Assembly (NCBI GenBank): GCA_946185535.1
Contig: CAMHJX010000004.1
Location: 79,849 to 143,848 of the forward strand
Origin: an uncultured Bacteroidales bacterium
GTDB taxonomy: Bacteria; Bacteroidota; Bacteroidia; Bacteroidales; F082
Length of the DNA stretch: 64,000 nucleotides
Direction of reading: 5' to 3'
Shown here: positions 1 through 7,448 of the stretch, one piece after another
How the letters are laid out: every line of letters begins with the position of its first letter
How positions within the stretch are numbered: the first letter of the stretch is position 1
Notes under the pieces: model-generated
Told to the model about the DNA's origin: nothing
Database searches by the model: none
Seen by the model: the letters and a program-made list of their open reading frames with translations, nothing else
Made by a program: the position numbers and the translations under genes

Positions 1-2
1 AA

Positions 3-680
3 GCCGGCTGGACCAAATATTGGACAAGCTTCGGTTCGGTGGGCTTGTCGGCCTACTATCGCGGCAAGTCAAACGAAGTCAATACGATAACGATTTCTTC
101 CGACAGCACTATGTATTGGCTTTATGGTCGTCCGGTGTCGTACAGTTATCCCGTCAATGTGGGTAAGAGCTACAGCACGGGCTTGGAGGCCAATGTGATG
201 TATCGTCCGAATGGTTTTTTCAATGTACGCTTCTATGCCAACCTTTATGATTCCTACATTTCTACGGAATATAATGGAATACCCTATAAATCGGATATGT
301 GGTCCTACAGTTTCCGCCTGAATCTGTGGGCCAAGCTGTGGAATAAGTTGGAAGTGACGGCTTCGGGCTATTATAGTTCGCCCACGCAGTCGCTGTTCAG
401 CGAGCGTCATGCCCGTTATGGCATCAATGCCGGCCTTCGTGCTGACTTCTTCGATCGCAAGCTGTCGGTCTTCGTCAACGCGAGCGACATCTTCAATTGG
501 AACAGTTGGGGCCAGTCGAACAACAGCCCGTATGTGGTTTCCACCTCCAATTCGAAGTACAACAGCCGCAGCGTCTCGGTCGGCGTGACCTTCCGTTTCG
601 GCAAGATGGAGCTTGAGCAACGTGCCCGCCAAGGTGCCGACGACTCGCAAGGCGCACCACAAGGCATGGGTGGAATGTAA
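3..680 (+). CDS. Outer-membrane beta-barrel protein, C-terminal part
   Basis: This is the 3' end of a gene that begins before the window; the frame is open from base 3. The 225 visible residues are alternating aromatic/polar beta-strands (YSTGLEANVMYRPNG, FFNVRFYANLYDSY, KLSVFVNASDIFNW) typical of the last strands of a TonB-receptor-like outer-membrane barrel. The ending, a final strand GVTFRFGKMELEQRAR followed by a Gly/Gln/Met-rich tail, is common in Bacteroidota barrels of the OMP_b-brl_3 type. It probably sits in the outer membrane and takes up or secretes an unknown ligand. The plug and signal peptide are outside the window, so substrate and exact family are open. Confidence 0.8.
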   Translation, partial: AGWTKYWTSFGSVGLSAYYRGKSNEVNTITISSDSTMYWLYGRPVSYSYPVNVGKSYSTGLEANVMYRPNGFFNVRFYANLYDSYISTEYNGIPYKSDMWSYSFRLNLWAKLWNKLEVTASGYYSSPTQSLFSERHARYGINAGLRADFFDRKLSVFVNASDIFNWNSWGQSNNSPYVVSTSNSKYNSRSVSVGVTFRFGKMELEQRARQGADDSQGAPQGMGGM

Positions 681-684
681 AATC

Positions 685-812
685 AGATTCCCTGCGGGAA
701 TGGCTTAATGTTTGTTTTTTGAACTGCGGCGGTATGTGACGTTTACGATTTGTAGACATCATTTACCGCCGCTTTGAAACATGCAATCACACTCCATTCC
801 AGCAGGGAATCT
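685..812. repeat. 128-bp nested palindrome (MITE/REP-like)
   Basis: The outer arms at 685-703 and 794-812 are 19-bp inverted repeats with one mismatch (AGATTCCCTGCGGGAATGG on the left). Inside, GCGGCGGTA (726-734) pairs with TACCGCCGC (764-772). There is no T-tract, so it is not an ordinary terminator. It fills most of the gap after the barrel gene and looks like a miniature inverted-repeat element or a structured 3' UTR. Confidence 0.6.
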
Positions 813-881
813 ACTTATTGTGTTGACATTTTCTGCCTAAAAACGGATAAAAAACGCCAAACAAATCCTATAATTTCGTTT

Positions 882-952
882 TTTCGCCACAAAAAAGCCC
901 AAATTTCGCCACAAATGGCCGATTTTCGCCACTTTTTGCCCGTATTCGGCAC
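882..952 (+). promoter_or_regulatory. Phased direct repeats upstream of the fab promoter
   Basis: TTTCGCCAC occurs at 882-890, 904-912 and 924-932, and a degenerate copy (ATTCGGCAC) lies at 944-952. The spacing is 22, 20 and 20 nt, close to two helical turns. The array ends about 30 nt before the -7 box of the fab operon, so it could be a multi-site operator. This is an inference from spacing only. Confidence 0.45.
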
Positions 953-980
953 ATTTTCCACACGGCATGACACGATGCTG

Positions 981-988
981 TACTTTTG
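981..988 (+). promoter_or_regulatory. -7 box of the fab operon promoter
   Basis: TACTTTTG followed by CA matches the Bacteroidota -7 consensus TAnnTTTG. It lies 53 nt before the fabH ATG. A TTTT-C sequence near 954-958 is the best, poor, -33 candidate. The box shows that fabH cannot start at the in-frame ATG at 967. Confidence 0.65.
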
Positions 989-1041
989 CAGCGTTTTTAA
1001 TCGAAAGCGAAAACGACTTTTTAATTTTAATCGAAAACGAA

Positions 1042-1995
1042 ATGAAAATTATTGGAACAGGAAGCGCAGTGCCATCGCTTACGGTGACCAACGACGACTT
1101 GGCCACTTTTTTGGACACTAACGATGCTTGGATCTCGTCTCGTACAGGAATCCAAGCCCGTCACCTATTATCCACTGAATCTTTATATGACTTGGCCGTT
1201 GACGCCGCCGACAAGGCTATCCAAGCCTCCGGGCTTCGTACTGACCAGATAGATTTCCTTTTGGTCTCGAATGTGGCGAACCAACACGTCACTCCTGGAT
1301 TGAGTTGTATCATCCAAAAGCGTATTGGTGTCACCTGTGCGGGTCTCGACATCAATGTAGCTTGTGCTGGTTTTGTCAACGCCCTGATGCTTGCCGATAG
1401 CATGATTAAGGCGGGCCATGCCAAGAATATACTGATTGTGTGCGCTGAAGAACCCACGAAATATTGTAACTGGCACGAAAGAGATTGTAGCGTGTTGTTT
1501 GGCGATGGTGCTGGTGCCGTGGTTCTGACCGAAGGCACTGCCTTCAAGGATGTGAAGCTCACCATGATCAGCGACCGCGATGTGTTGTATTACGAACGTG
1601 GCATGGAGGCTACGCCTTTCGAACAACACTATGTCAAAGGCCAACCCTTGGTGATGAAAGGCAAGGAACTGTTCAAGACCGCTGTCACCGAATCAGCTAA
1701 GGATATCCAGAATGTGTTGGATTACAATCACCTGACCCACGAAGACATCACTTGGTTCATGCTCCATCAAGCCAACAAGCGTATCATTGATGGCATTCGC
1801 AATATCATTGGAGGTCCTGAAGAGAAATATCCTACCATCATCGAGAAGTATGGCAACACCTCATCGGCCAGCATCCCGATTATGCTTGACGAGATGTTGA
1901 GAGCAGGTAAGATCAAAGAAGGTGACAAAATCATTATGAGTGCCTTTGGCGCAGGTTTCGTGTCAGCTGCCTGCCTTTGGGAATGGGAATTTTAA
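1042..1995 (+). CDS. fabH: 3-oxoacyl-ACP synthase III (KAS III)
   Basis: 317 residues, the normal FabH length. The catalytic triad is visible: Cys108 in NVACAGF, His in FMLHQANKRIID and Asn in YGNTSSASIPIML. KAS III condenses acyl-CoA with malonyl-ACP to start type II fatty acid or polyketide chains in the cytoplasm. The start at 1042 (MKIIGTGSAVP) is chosen because the family begins there and an upstream in-frame ATG at 967 precedes the promoter -7 box. It is the first gene of a five-gene cluster fabH-fabF-fabZ-acpP-fabG. The cluster lacks fabD and an enoyl reductase, so it could serve a specialised acyl chain rather than bulk lipid synthesis. Confidence 0.93.
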   Translation: MKIIGTGSAVPSLTVTNDDLATFLDTNDAWISSRTGIQARHLLSTESLYDLAVDAADKAIQASGLRTDQIDFLLVSNVANQHVTPGLSCIIQKRIGVTCAGLDINVACAGFVNALMLADSMIKAGHAKNILIVCAEEPTKYCNWHERDCSVLFGDGAGAVVLTEGTAFKDVKLTMISDRDVLYYERGMEATPFEQHYVKGQPLVMKGKELFKTAVTESAKDIQNVLDYNHLTHEDITWFMLHQANKRIIDGIRNIIGGPEEKYPTIIEKYGNTSSASIPIMLDEMLRAGKIKEGDKIIMSAFGAGFVSAACLWEWEF

Positions 1996-2019
1996 ATTTT
2001 AAATTTTGAATTTTGAATT
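1990..2019 (+). repeat. Heptamer tandem repeat before fabF
   Basis: About four degenerate copies of TTTTAAA/TTTTGAA run from the fabH stop codon to the fabF ATG. It is the first of a family of 7-8-mer repeats that sit directly upstream of start codons across this window. Confidence 0.6.
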
Positions 2020-3255
2020 ATGAATAGAAGAGTAGTAATCACCGGCATGGGCGCCATTTCGCCGATTGGCAACGACTTGCCGACTATATGGAATAACTTG
2101 ATGAAGGGCTATTGTGGTATCGACTTCATCAAATCGTTTGATACCACCGACCTCCCCGTGAAGATTGCGGCAGAGTTGAAGGACTTTGATCCCGAGGCTT
2201 GCGGCGTCGACAAGGGCTTCGTCAAGCGTAACGACCGTTTTGCGGTATACACTTTGGCCGCTGCCTATCAGGCTATGAAGGACAATGAGGACCTTCAGAT
2301 GGATCCTAGTCGTCTTGGCGTGTATGTGGGCTCCGGAATCGGCGGCTTTGACACCATTATGAAAGGGGTCAAGACCTATTATGATGAAGGCGCACGTTGG
2401 ATTTCACCATTGATGATCCCCACCATGATTGGCAATATGGCTTCGGGTAGCGTGGCCATCCGTTACAATGCCCAAGGCCCATGTGTGCCTATTGTGACAG
2501 CATGCGCCACAGGAACACACAGTATCGGTGAGGCCTATCGTGCCATTAAGCATGGCTATGCCGATGCCATCATCGCTGGCGGTTCTGAAGCTGGTATCAA
2601 CCCCGTCTCCATTGGTGGCTTTGCCAACTGCAAGGCGTTGACGAAGTCGGAAGACCCCAAGTATGCCTCTCTGCCGTTCAATAAGAACCGCGCTGGTTTC
2701 GTCATCGCCGAAGGTTCTGGCATCGTACTCCTTGAGGAATACGAGCACGCCAAACAGCGTGGTGCGAAGATCTATGCTGAGCTTTGTGGTTATGGCAACT
2801 CATGCGATGCCTACCACAGCACGGCTCCGCGTCCCGATGGCACTACGCAAAGTTTGGCCATCAAGCAAGCTCTCGAAGAGGCCAAATTCAAGGCTGGCGA
2901 GAGCATTTACATCAACGCCCACGGTACAGGTACTCCGATGAACGACAGCGGCGAGACCCGCGCCATCAAGATTGCCATGGGCGAGGAAGAAGCCCACAAG
3001 GCCCACATCAGCTCGACCAAGTCGGAGATGGGGCACGCTCTTGGTGCAGCTGGTGCTATCGAGCTCATCATCAGTGTGATGGCCTTGAATAACAATACCG
3101 TGCCTCCGACCATCGGTCTGGATGAACCCGACCCCGAGTGCGACCTTGACTACACGCCCAACAATCCGCTCAAGGTGGATTTGGACATTGCCATCTCCAA
3201 CTCTTTGGGCTTCGGTGGACATAATGCCTGCTTGGCTATTCGTAAGGTGAAGTGA
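2020..3255 (+). CDS. fabF: 3-oxoacyl-ACP synthase II (KAS II)
   Basis: 411 residues, typical for FabF. It begins RRVVITGMGAISPIGND. The elongating-KAS Cys-His-His triad is present: Cys in VTACATGTHSIGEA, His in NAHGTGTPMND and His in KSEMGHALGAAGA, with the conserved Lys just before it. It condenses acyl-ACP with malonyl-ACP during elongation. Second gene of the fab cluster, 24 nt after fabH and separated only by an AT-rich heptamer repeat, so it is probably co-transcribed. By motif it is a normal KAS II. A role in a specialised product (aryl polyene-like or unusual fatty acid) cannot be told from the sequence. Confidence 0.93.
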   Translation: MNRRVVITGMGAISPIGNDLPTIWNNLMKGYCGIDFIKSFDTTDLPVKIAAELKDFDPEACGVDKGFVKRNDRFAVYTLAAAYQAMKDNEDLQMDPSRLGVYVGSGIGGFDTIMKGVKTYYDEGARWISPLMIPTMIGNMASGSVAIRYNAQGPCVPIVTACATGTHSIGEAYRAIKHGYADAIIAGGSEAGINPVSIGGFANCKALTKSEDPKYASLPFNKNRAGFVIAEGSGIVLLEEYEHAKQRGAKIYAELCGYGNSCDAYHSTAPRPDGTTQSLAIKQALEEAKFKAGESIYINAHGTGTPMNDSGETRAIKIAMGEEEAHKAHISSTKSEMGHALGAAGAIELIISVMALNNNTVPPTIGLDEPDPECDLDYTPNNPLKVDLDIAISNSLGFGGHNACLAIRKVK

Positions 3256-3267
3256 CCACGGTCGGCG

Positions 3268-3326
3268 TTTCGACAGGCTCAACGACCTTAGCTTTTGCAG
3301 GTCCCTGAGCCTTGAGCCTGTCGAAA
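3268..3326. repeat. REP-like inverted repeat (GAGCCTGTCGAA family)
   Basis: Perfect 15-bp arms TTTCGACAGGCTCAA (3268-3282) and TTGAGCCTGTCGAAA (3312-3326) enclose a 29-nt loop. The same GAGCCTGTCGAA core recurs inside hydE (35714-35737), and a diverged version occurs in the GT39 gene near 16600. It lies between fabF and fabZ, where it could also form an mRNA hairpin. Confidence 0.7.
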
Positions 3327-3346
3327 GGTCGAATGGCCGTCAACCA

Positions 3347-3383
3347 ACAATTAAACGATTAAACAATCAACGATTAAACAACA
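3347..3383 (+). repeat. Octamer-like repeat before fabZ
   Basis: Degenerate copies of CGATTAAACAA fill the space immediately before the fabZ ATG (3386). Same placement as the other 7-8-mer repeats in this window. Confidence 0.45.
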
Positions 3384-3385
3384 AT

Positions 3386-3817
3386 ATGAACAGAGACGAA
3401 ATCAAACAGTATCTCCCGCACCGCGAGCCTATGCTTTTGGTCGACGAGATGAACCTCGATGAGAATCATGTGTGTCATTCCAAGTACCATGTGACGGGCG
3501 AGGAATTCTTCCTGCAAGGCCATTTCCCTGGCGAACCTGTCGTGCCTGGCGTTATCCTTTGCGAAATCATGGCCCAGTCGTGTGCCCTGCTGATGAAGGA
3601 CGACCTCATTGGCAAACTGACCTTCTACACGGGCATCGACAAGGTGCGCTTCAAGAACAGCGTCAAGCCGGGTGACACCGCCGAGGTGGAAGCCACATTG
3701 ACCTATCATCGTGCCAACATCTACATCTGCTCCGCAGTGCTCAGCGTGGGCGGAAAGATGTGCGTGAAGGGCGAGCTTTCTTTTGCCCTGCTTCCCGACA
3801 CTCGCAACAAACAATGA
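3386..3817 (+). CDS. fabZ: 3-hydroxyacyl-ACP dehydratase, FabZ type
   Basis: 143 residues with a hot-dog fold pattern. It shows the FabZ N-terminus YLPHREPMLLVDE and the active-site stretch GHFPGEPVVPGVILCEIMAQ, which contains the catalytic His and Glu. It dehydrates 3-hydroxyacyl-ACP to trans-2-enoyl-ACP. In many Bacteroidota the housekeeping FabZ is fused to LpxC; this is a free-standing copy, which fits a dedicated locus. It lies between fabF and acpP and is probably in the same operon, although the REP-like hairpin upstream could attenuate transcription. Confidence 0.88.
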   Translation: MNRDEIKQYLPHREPMLLVDEMNLDENHVCHSKYHVTGEEFFLQGHFPGEPVVPGVILCEIMAQSCALLMKDDLIGKLTFYTGIDKVRFKNSVKPGDTAEVEATLTYHRANIYICSAVLSVGGKMCVKGELSFALLPDTRNKQ

Positions 3818-3860
3818 ATCTTGAATTTTAAATTTTGAATCTTTAAATCTTAAATTTAAA
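3818..3860 (+). repeat. Heptamer tandem repeat before acpP
   Basis: Degenerate TCTTGAA/TTTTAAA/TCTTAAA units fill the entire fabZ-acpP spacer up to the ATG at 3861. The same unit recurs at 1990-2019 and 48599-48657. Confidence 0.6.
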
Positions 3861-4106
3861 ATGGCAACGATTCAAGACAAGGCGCGGGCATTTATCGCTA
3901 CCAAGCTGAACGTCAGCGAGAGAGAAGTCACGCCAGAGAAGCATCTTTTTAACGACTTGGGCGCTGATTCGTTGGATGTCGTGGAGCTTCTCATGATTTT
4001 GGAGAGCGAATTCAATGTGAAATTCTCCGAGGACGATACGGCCAATGTCAAGACCGTCGGCGACTTGTATGCAATGATTGAGAAATACATTCAGAAAACT
4101 AAATAA
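3861..4106 (+). CDS. acpP: Acyl carrier protein
   Basis: 81 residues, acidic and helical. The phosphopantetheine attachment Ser lies in DLGADSLDVVELLM, the canonical DSL motif. It carries the growing acyl chain for the neighbouring FabH, FabF, FabZ and FabG. A separate ACP inside the cluster suggests the locus is self-contained. The following gene starts 9 nt after the stop codon, so the two are probably co-translated. Confidence 0.93.
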   Translation: MATIQDKARAFIATKLNVSEREVTPEKHLFNDLGADSLDVVELLMILESEFNVKFSEDDTANVKTVGDLYAMIEKYIQKTK

Positions 4107-4115
4107 CAGAAGATC

Positions 4116-4862
4116 ATGGGATTATTAGACAATAAAGTGGCTCTGATTACTGGAGCTGGTCGTGGCATCGGCAAGGCCATTGCTTTGCGTTTTGCCCAGG
4201 AAGGCTGCAACATTGCCTTCACCGATATCGCTTTGAACGATGTCGTCATGGAAACTGAAAAGGAGCTACAAGCTCTTGGCATCAAGGCTAAGGCTTATGC
4301 TTCAAATGCGGCCAATTTTGAGGAGACGCATCAGGTCGTTGACGAAATCGTTAAGGACTTCGGTCGCATTGACATCCTCGTCAACAATGCAGGTATCACC
4401 AAGGACACTGCACTCAAACGCATGACCGAGGAACAATGGGATGCCGTTATCAATGTGAACCTCAAGTCGGTGTTCAACTTCACCAAGGCTGTGCAGCCTG
4501 TGATGTGGAAGCAAAACGGGGGTAGTGTCATCAATATGAGTTCGGTGGTGGGTGTCTCTGGCAATGCCAACCAGTGCAACTACAGTGCCTCGAAGGCCGG
4601 TATCATCGGCTTTACCAAGAGTGCAGCCAAGGAAATGGGTGTGCGCAACATCCGTCACAACGCCATTGCTCCTGGCTTCATCATCACTGCCATGACCAAT
4701 GCACTTCCCGAGGATGTTCGCAAGGCATGGGAAAGCCTGATTCCGCTACGTCGTGGCGGCACCCCCGAGGATGTGGCCAACGTGGCCCTCTTCCTTGCCT
4801 CCGATCTCAGCTCGTATGTCACAGGTCAGGTCATCCACTGCTGTGGTGGCATGAATTGCTAA
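4116..4862 (+). CDS. fabG: 3-oxoacyl-ACP reductase (SDR family)
   Basis: 248 residues. The Rossmann motif is TGAGRGIGKA. The catalytic Ser-Tyr-Lys set is SSVVGVSG ... YSASKAG, followed by the typical NAIAPGFI. It reduces 3-oxoacyl-ACP with NADPH. The C-terminus, TGQVIHCCGGMNC, is unusual: most FabG proteins end VTGQ-x-VDGGM, while here two adjacent Cys and a terminal Cys are present. It is the last gene of the fab cluster and is followed by a terminator. Confidence 0.92.
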   Translation: MGLLDNKVALITGAGRGIGKAIALRFAQEGCNIAFTDIALNDVVMETEKELQALGIKAKAYASNAANFEETHQVVDEIVKDFGRIDILVNNAGITKDTALKRMTEEQWDAVINVNLKSVFNFTKAVQPVMWKQNGGSVINMSSVVGVSGNANQCNYSASKAGIIGFTKSAAKEMGVRNIRHNAIAPGFIITAMTNALPEDVRKAWESLIPLRRGGTPEDVANVALFLASDLSSYVTGQVIHCCGGMNC

Positions 4863-4895
4863 GAAAAAGAATTATTGAAAACGATAGCAGAAAGG

Positions 4896-4930
4896 AAAGC
4901 CTCGCTGATTGGCGGGGCTTTCTTGTTTTA
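4896..4930. terminator. Bidirectional terminator after fabG
   Basis: The stem AAAGCCTCGC (4896-4905) / GCGGGGCTTT (4912-4921) has a 6-nt loop and is followed by a T-rich run. It lies between the convergent ends of fabG (+) and the LytTR gene (-). Confidence 0.8.
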
Positions 4931-5815
4931 TTTTTTGTTGAAGGCTTCCAAAACCTTAGCCGAGTAGGTCTTCGAAACAGGAATGGAATCCAATCCTTCG
5001 CGTTCAAAGTCGATGACAAAACCGTCGGCTTCGTTGTGCAAGACGCTCACTTTCTTGATGTTGACGATGTAAGAGCGATGACAACGCATCAATGAACTGG
5101 AATCCACGCAGTTGTCCTCGATGGTCTTCATCTTGCAGCGTAGCATGTAACTGGCAATGGTGCCGCTGCGTTGGTAAAATACATTGATATAATTGTCTTC
5201 CGCCTTGATGTAATAGAGGTTATCGAGCTTGACGGATAGTTTCAGGTTGCCGTTGTTGTCCATCAAGTTGATGATTTCGGTGTGTTCTGGCATCACCTCA
5301 TCATCAGATTCAACCGTGTCACTCTTGGTGAGCATAAGGCGTTGTTGCGTGTCTTTCAACAAGATAACCAAGTCGGTGACGGTATAGGGCACACCCAAAG
5401 CCACTAGAGAGACAAGGAAGCTCTTGGCCAGGATGAAAGCAAAGCTATGCCCCATGGCTTCAGTGATCTGGATTTGGAAATAGGAGAGTAGGGTGTAATA
5501 CACGGCAATCAGCACGATTTCAAGGAAAAGCCAGAGGATATAGAGCCAAAAAGGGAAATGTCGCATCTTTTTGACGAGCCATGTCATCAGAGTTCGGCTT
5601 AGGGCTAGAAACAGAGTACCGGTGCCCACAAATGCCAAAGTGGTGAAGAAATAGCTGCCTTTTCCGACTTGAAACCAAGCGGTGGCGGAAAACGGAACAT
5701 ATGCCGTCAGAAAAACGAGAGCAAACAAAGTCGAGATAATAACGTTGATTGACTGGCTGACTGGTTCTGTCAGGCATTCAGGGGTTTGCGTTATCAGTCG
5801 TCTTGGGTATTTCAT
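4928..5815 (-). CDS. Membrane-anchored LytTR transcription regulator
   Basis: 295 residues. The first about 150 form four hydrophobic segments (for example VIISTLFALVFLTAYVPF). The C-terminal about 105 are a LytTR DNA-binding domain (LYYIKAEDNYINVFYQ, MLRCHRSYIVNIKKV). It is probably a membrane-tethered regulator that senses an unknown signal. The ATG at 5815 (MKYPRRLITQ) is chosen because a longer reading would begin with a TTG next to the -7 box, upstream of the predicted transcription start. There is no histidine kinase next to it, so it may act alone. Confidence 0.85.
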   Translation of the reverse strand: MKYPRRLITQTPECLTEPVSQSINVIISTLFALVFLTAYVPFSATAWFQVGKGSYFFTTLAFVGTGTLFLALSRTLMTWLVKKMRHFPFWLYILWLFLEIVLIAVYYTLLSYFQIQITEAMGHSFAFILAKSFLVSLVALGVPYTVTDLVILLKDTQQRLMLTKSDTVESDDEVMPEHTEIINLMDNNGNLKLSVKLDNLYYIKAEDNYINVFYQRSGTIASYMLRCKMKTIEDNCVDSSSLMRCHRSYIVNIKKVSVLHNEADGFVIDFEREGLDSIPVSKTYSAKVLEAFNKK

Positions 5816-5837
5816 CGTTTGCTCAAAAAAAGTGCGG

Positions 5838-5868
5838 CAAAGATACAAAAACTTGTCAAATTGTCAAA
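5838..5868 (-). promoter_or_regulatory. LytTR gene promoter
   Basis: On the minus strand a -33 TTTG (complement of 5865-5868) is followed by a spacer of about 19 nt and TATCTTTG (5838-5845). This is close to the ideal Bacteroidota promoter. It overlaps the last codons of recX. Confidence 0.75.
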
Positions 5869-6335
5869 TCCTTCAGGACTTCCCAAATAAGATTGCCCTC
5901 GAAGCCTTTTTGCATAGCGTATGCGGCCAATTTGCGTTTTTTTTCGAAGTCAGAATTTGCTTTTATGGTCTTGGATTTGGTCTTTAGGATGTCAATGAGA
6001 CGTTGGCGGTAGACTTCATTGTCGGTTTGTCCTAAAGCCTCATCGATAACGTCTTTGTCGATACCTTTTTGAATGAGGTGGAAACGGATTTTGTTGACAC
6101 CCCAGCCGCTTTGGTTGATTTTGCCTCTGACAAAACTCTTGGCAAACCTTTCGTCGTTGACAAAACGGTTATCCAAAAGATAATCAAGGATCTTTGTCTT
6201 TTCCTCTTCGGGGACGTCGAAGGTCTTCAGCTTGTCTCTTACATCCTTCACACAGCGTTCCTGATAGGCGCAGTACTTGGCTATCTTGTCAAGAACTTGG
6301 TCGGGAGTGAGTGGTTTTTGGGGCTTTTTCTGCAT
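5856..6335 (-). CDS. recX: Regulatory protein RecX
   Basis: 159 residues, all helical, with RecX-type three-helix repeats (YLLDNRFVNDERFAKSFVRG, KIRFHLIQKGIDKDVIDEAL). RecX binds RecA filaments and modulates recombination and the SOS response. Its ATG overlaps the stop codon of the upstream EIIC-like gene by one base (ATGA), so it is probably translated by coupling. recA is not in the window. The family is clear, although RecX sequences diverge. Confidence 0.82.
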   Translation of the reverse strand: MQKKPQKPLTPDQVLDKIAKYCAYQERCVKDVRDKLKTFDVPEEEKTKILDYLLDNRFVNDERFAKSFVRGKINQSGWGVNKIRFHLIQKGIDKDVIDEALGQTDNEVYRQRLIDILKTKSKTIKANSDFEKKRKLAAYAMQKGFEGNLIWEVLKDLTI

Positions 6336-7354
6336 CAGCAGTCGATTTTGAGGTCGCCTTCTTTAATCCATCCTATTTTCCTCAGAATCATACCGAAAAG
6401 CCAAGAAAGCACGGCAGGCAGAACGAAGCAAACCAAAGTCATGCCAAGCCACATGTTCATGCCACCTTCAGGCATGGCGGTGTAGATGCCGATGGGTCCG
6501 ACGAGGCCGCAAGTGCCCATGCCGGAACCGATGGGGATGTTCTCCAGATGGAAGATGCAAGTTGAGATGGGGCCTGTGATGGCGGCAGTGAGCAGTACTG
6601 GAATCCAGATTTTAGGATTTTTCACGATGTTACCCATTTGCAACATCGAAGTGCCGAGACCTTGGGCCACGAGTCCGCCCCAGCGGTTTTCCTTGAAACT
6701 CAACACGGCAAAACCAATCATCTGTGCGCAGCAGCCGGCCGTGGCAGCACCTCCAGCGATGCCACCCAAGCCGATGGCGAGGCATATGGCCGCCGAGCTG
6801 ATAGGCAAAGTGAGCACTGCACCGATGACCACAGAGACGACAATGCCCATGAGGAAGGGCTGCATTTGCGTGGCGTTCTCGATGAAGGTGCCGAGGGCGG
6901 TCATAACCTTTTGGATGGGAGCGCCTACAGCATAAGCCATTAATACACCGCTGATGATGACCACGGCAGGCGTGACGAGGATGTCGACTTGGGTTTCCTT
7001 GTAGACGATTTTGCCTAGTTCTGCGGCTACGATCACGGCAACGTAGGCGCCCATCGGTCCACCAAGTTCGTTGCCTGCGATACCCACGGCGATGGCACTG
7101 AACAGCACCAAGCCTTCGCATTTGAGCTTGTAAGCTATGGCAACGGCGATGGCGGCTCCTGTGGCGGCCTTGGCATATTTGGCGATGGTCTCAAAAGCTT
7201 CAATTCCGGTCTTGTCTCCTAAAGTTTGGAAGATGGTACCGATAAGCAACGAGGCGAACAAGCCCAGCGCCATAGCACCAAGAGCGTCGACAAAATAGGC
7301 CTTCCAGGTCATGTCGACGCCCTTGCGCTGTAGGAATGATTTGAATTTGCTCAT
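6335..7354 (-). CDS. PTS EIIC-type membrane protein (PTS_EIIC_2 family)
   Basis: 339 residues with about ten hydrophobic segments and many Gly/Ala helices (AVGIAGNELGGPMGAYVAV, LAIGLGGIAGGAATAGCC, LENIPIGSGMGTCGLVGP). The pattern matches the PTS_EIIC_2 family of predicted transporters. No EIIA, EIIB or HPr domain is nearby, so it may transport without phosphotransfer; the substrate is unknown. It is downstream of the nicotinamidase gene, separated by an octamer repeat, and coupled to recX. Confidence 0.7.
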   Translation of the reverse strand: MSKFKSFLQRKGVDMTWKAYFVDALGAMALGLFASLLIGTIFQTLGDKTGIEAFETIAKYAKAATGAAIAVAIAYKLKCEGLVLFSAIAVGIAGNELGGPMGAYVAVIVAAELGKIVYKETQVDILVTPAVVIISGVLMAYAVGAPIQKVMTALGTFIENATQMQPFLMGIVVSVVIGAVLTLPISSAAICLAIGLGGIAGGAATAGCCAQMIGFAVLSFKENRWGGLVAQGLGTSMLQMGNIVKNPKIWIPVLLTAAITGPISTCIFHLENIPIGSGMGTCGLVGPIGIYTAMPEGGMNMWLGMTLVCFVLPAVLSWLFGMILRKIGWIKEGDLKIDC

Positions 7355-7360
7355 GGTTGT

Positions 7361-7443
7361 GACACGGGACTTCGGGACTTCGGGACTTTGAGACTTCGGG
7401 ACTTTGCTTGTCTCTTAGTCCCGTGGTCTCGCAGTCTCGCGTC
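7361..7443. repeat. Octamer repeat with inverted arms (CGGGACTT family)
   Basis: Five near-copies of CGGGACTT (7365-7405) are followed by GTCCCG/GTCTCG units (7418-7443). The two halves are roughly complementary. Related arrays lie before sufB (19671-19748) and etfA (40853-40922), each just upstream of a start codon; here the gene is the EIIC-like one. Confidence 0.65.
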
Positions 7444-7448
7444 AAATA

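Noticed and set aside
69-662. Long minus-strand reading frame opposite the barrel gene
   Set aside because: It is a shadow of the barrel gene; the sequence has no family pattern and no promoter. The same applies to the many long frames opposite hutH, etfA, the acyl-CoA dehydrogenase and the GT genes.
967-1041. Longer fabH reading from an ATG at 967
   Set aside because: The -7 box TACTTTTG at 981-988 is downstream of that ATG, so the codon is not in the transcript, and family N-termini begin at 1042.
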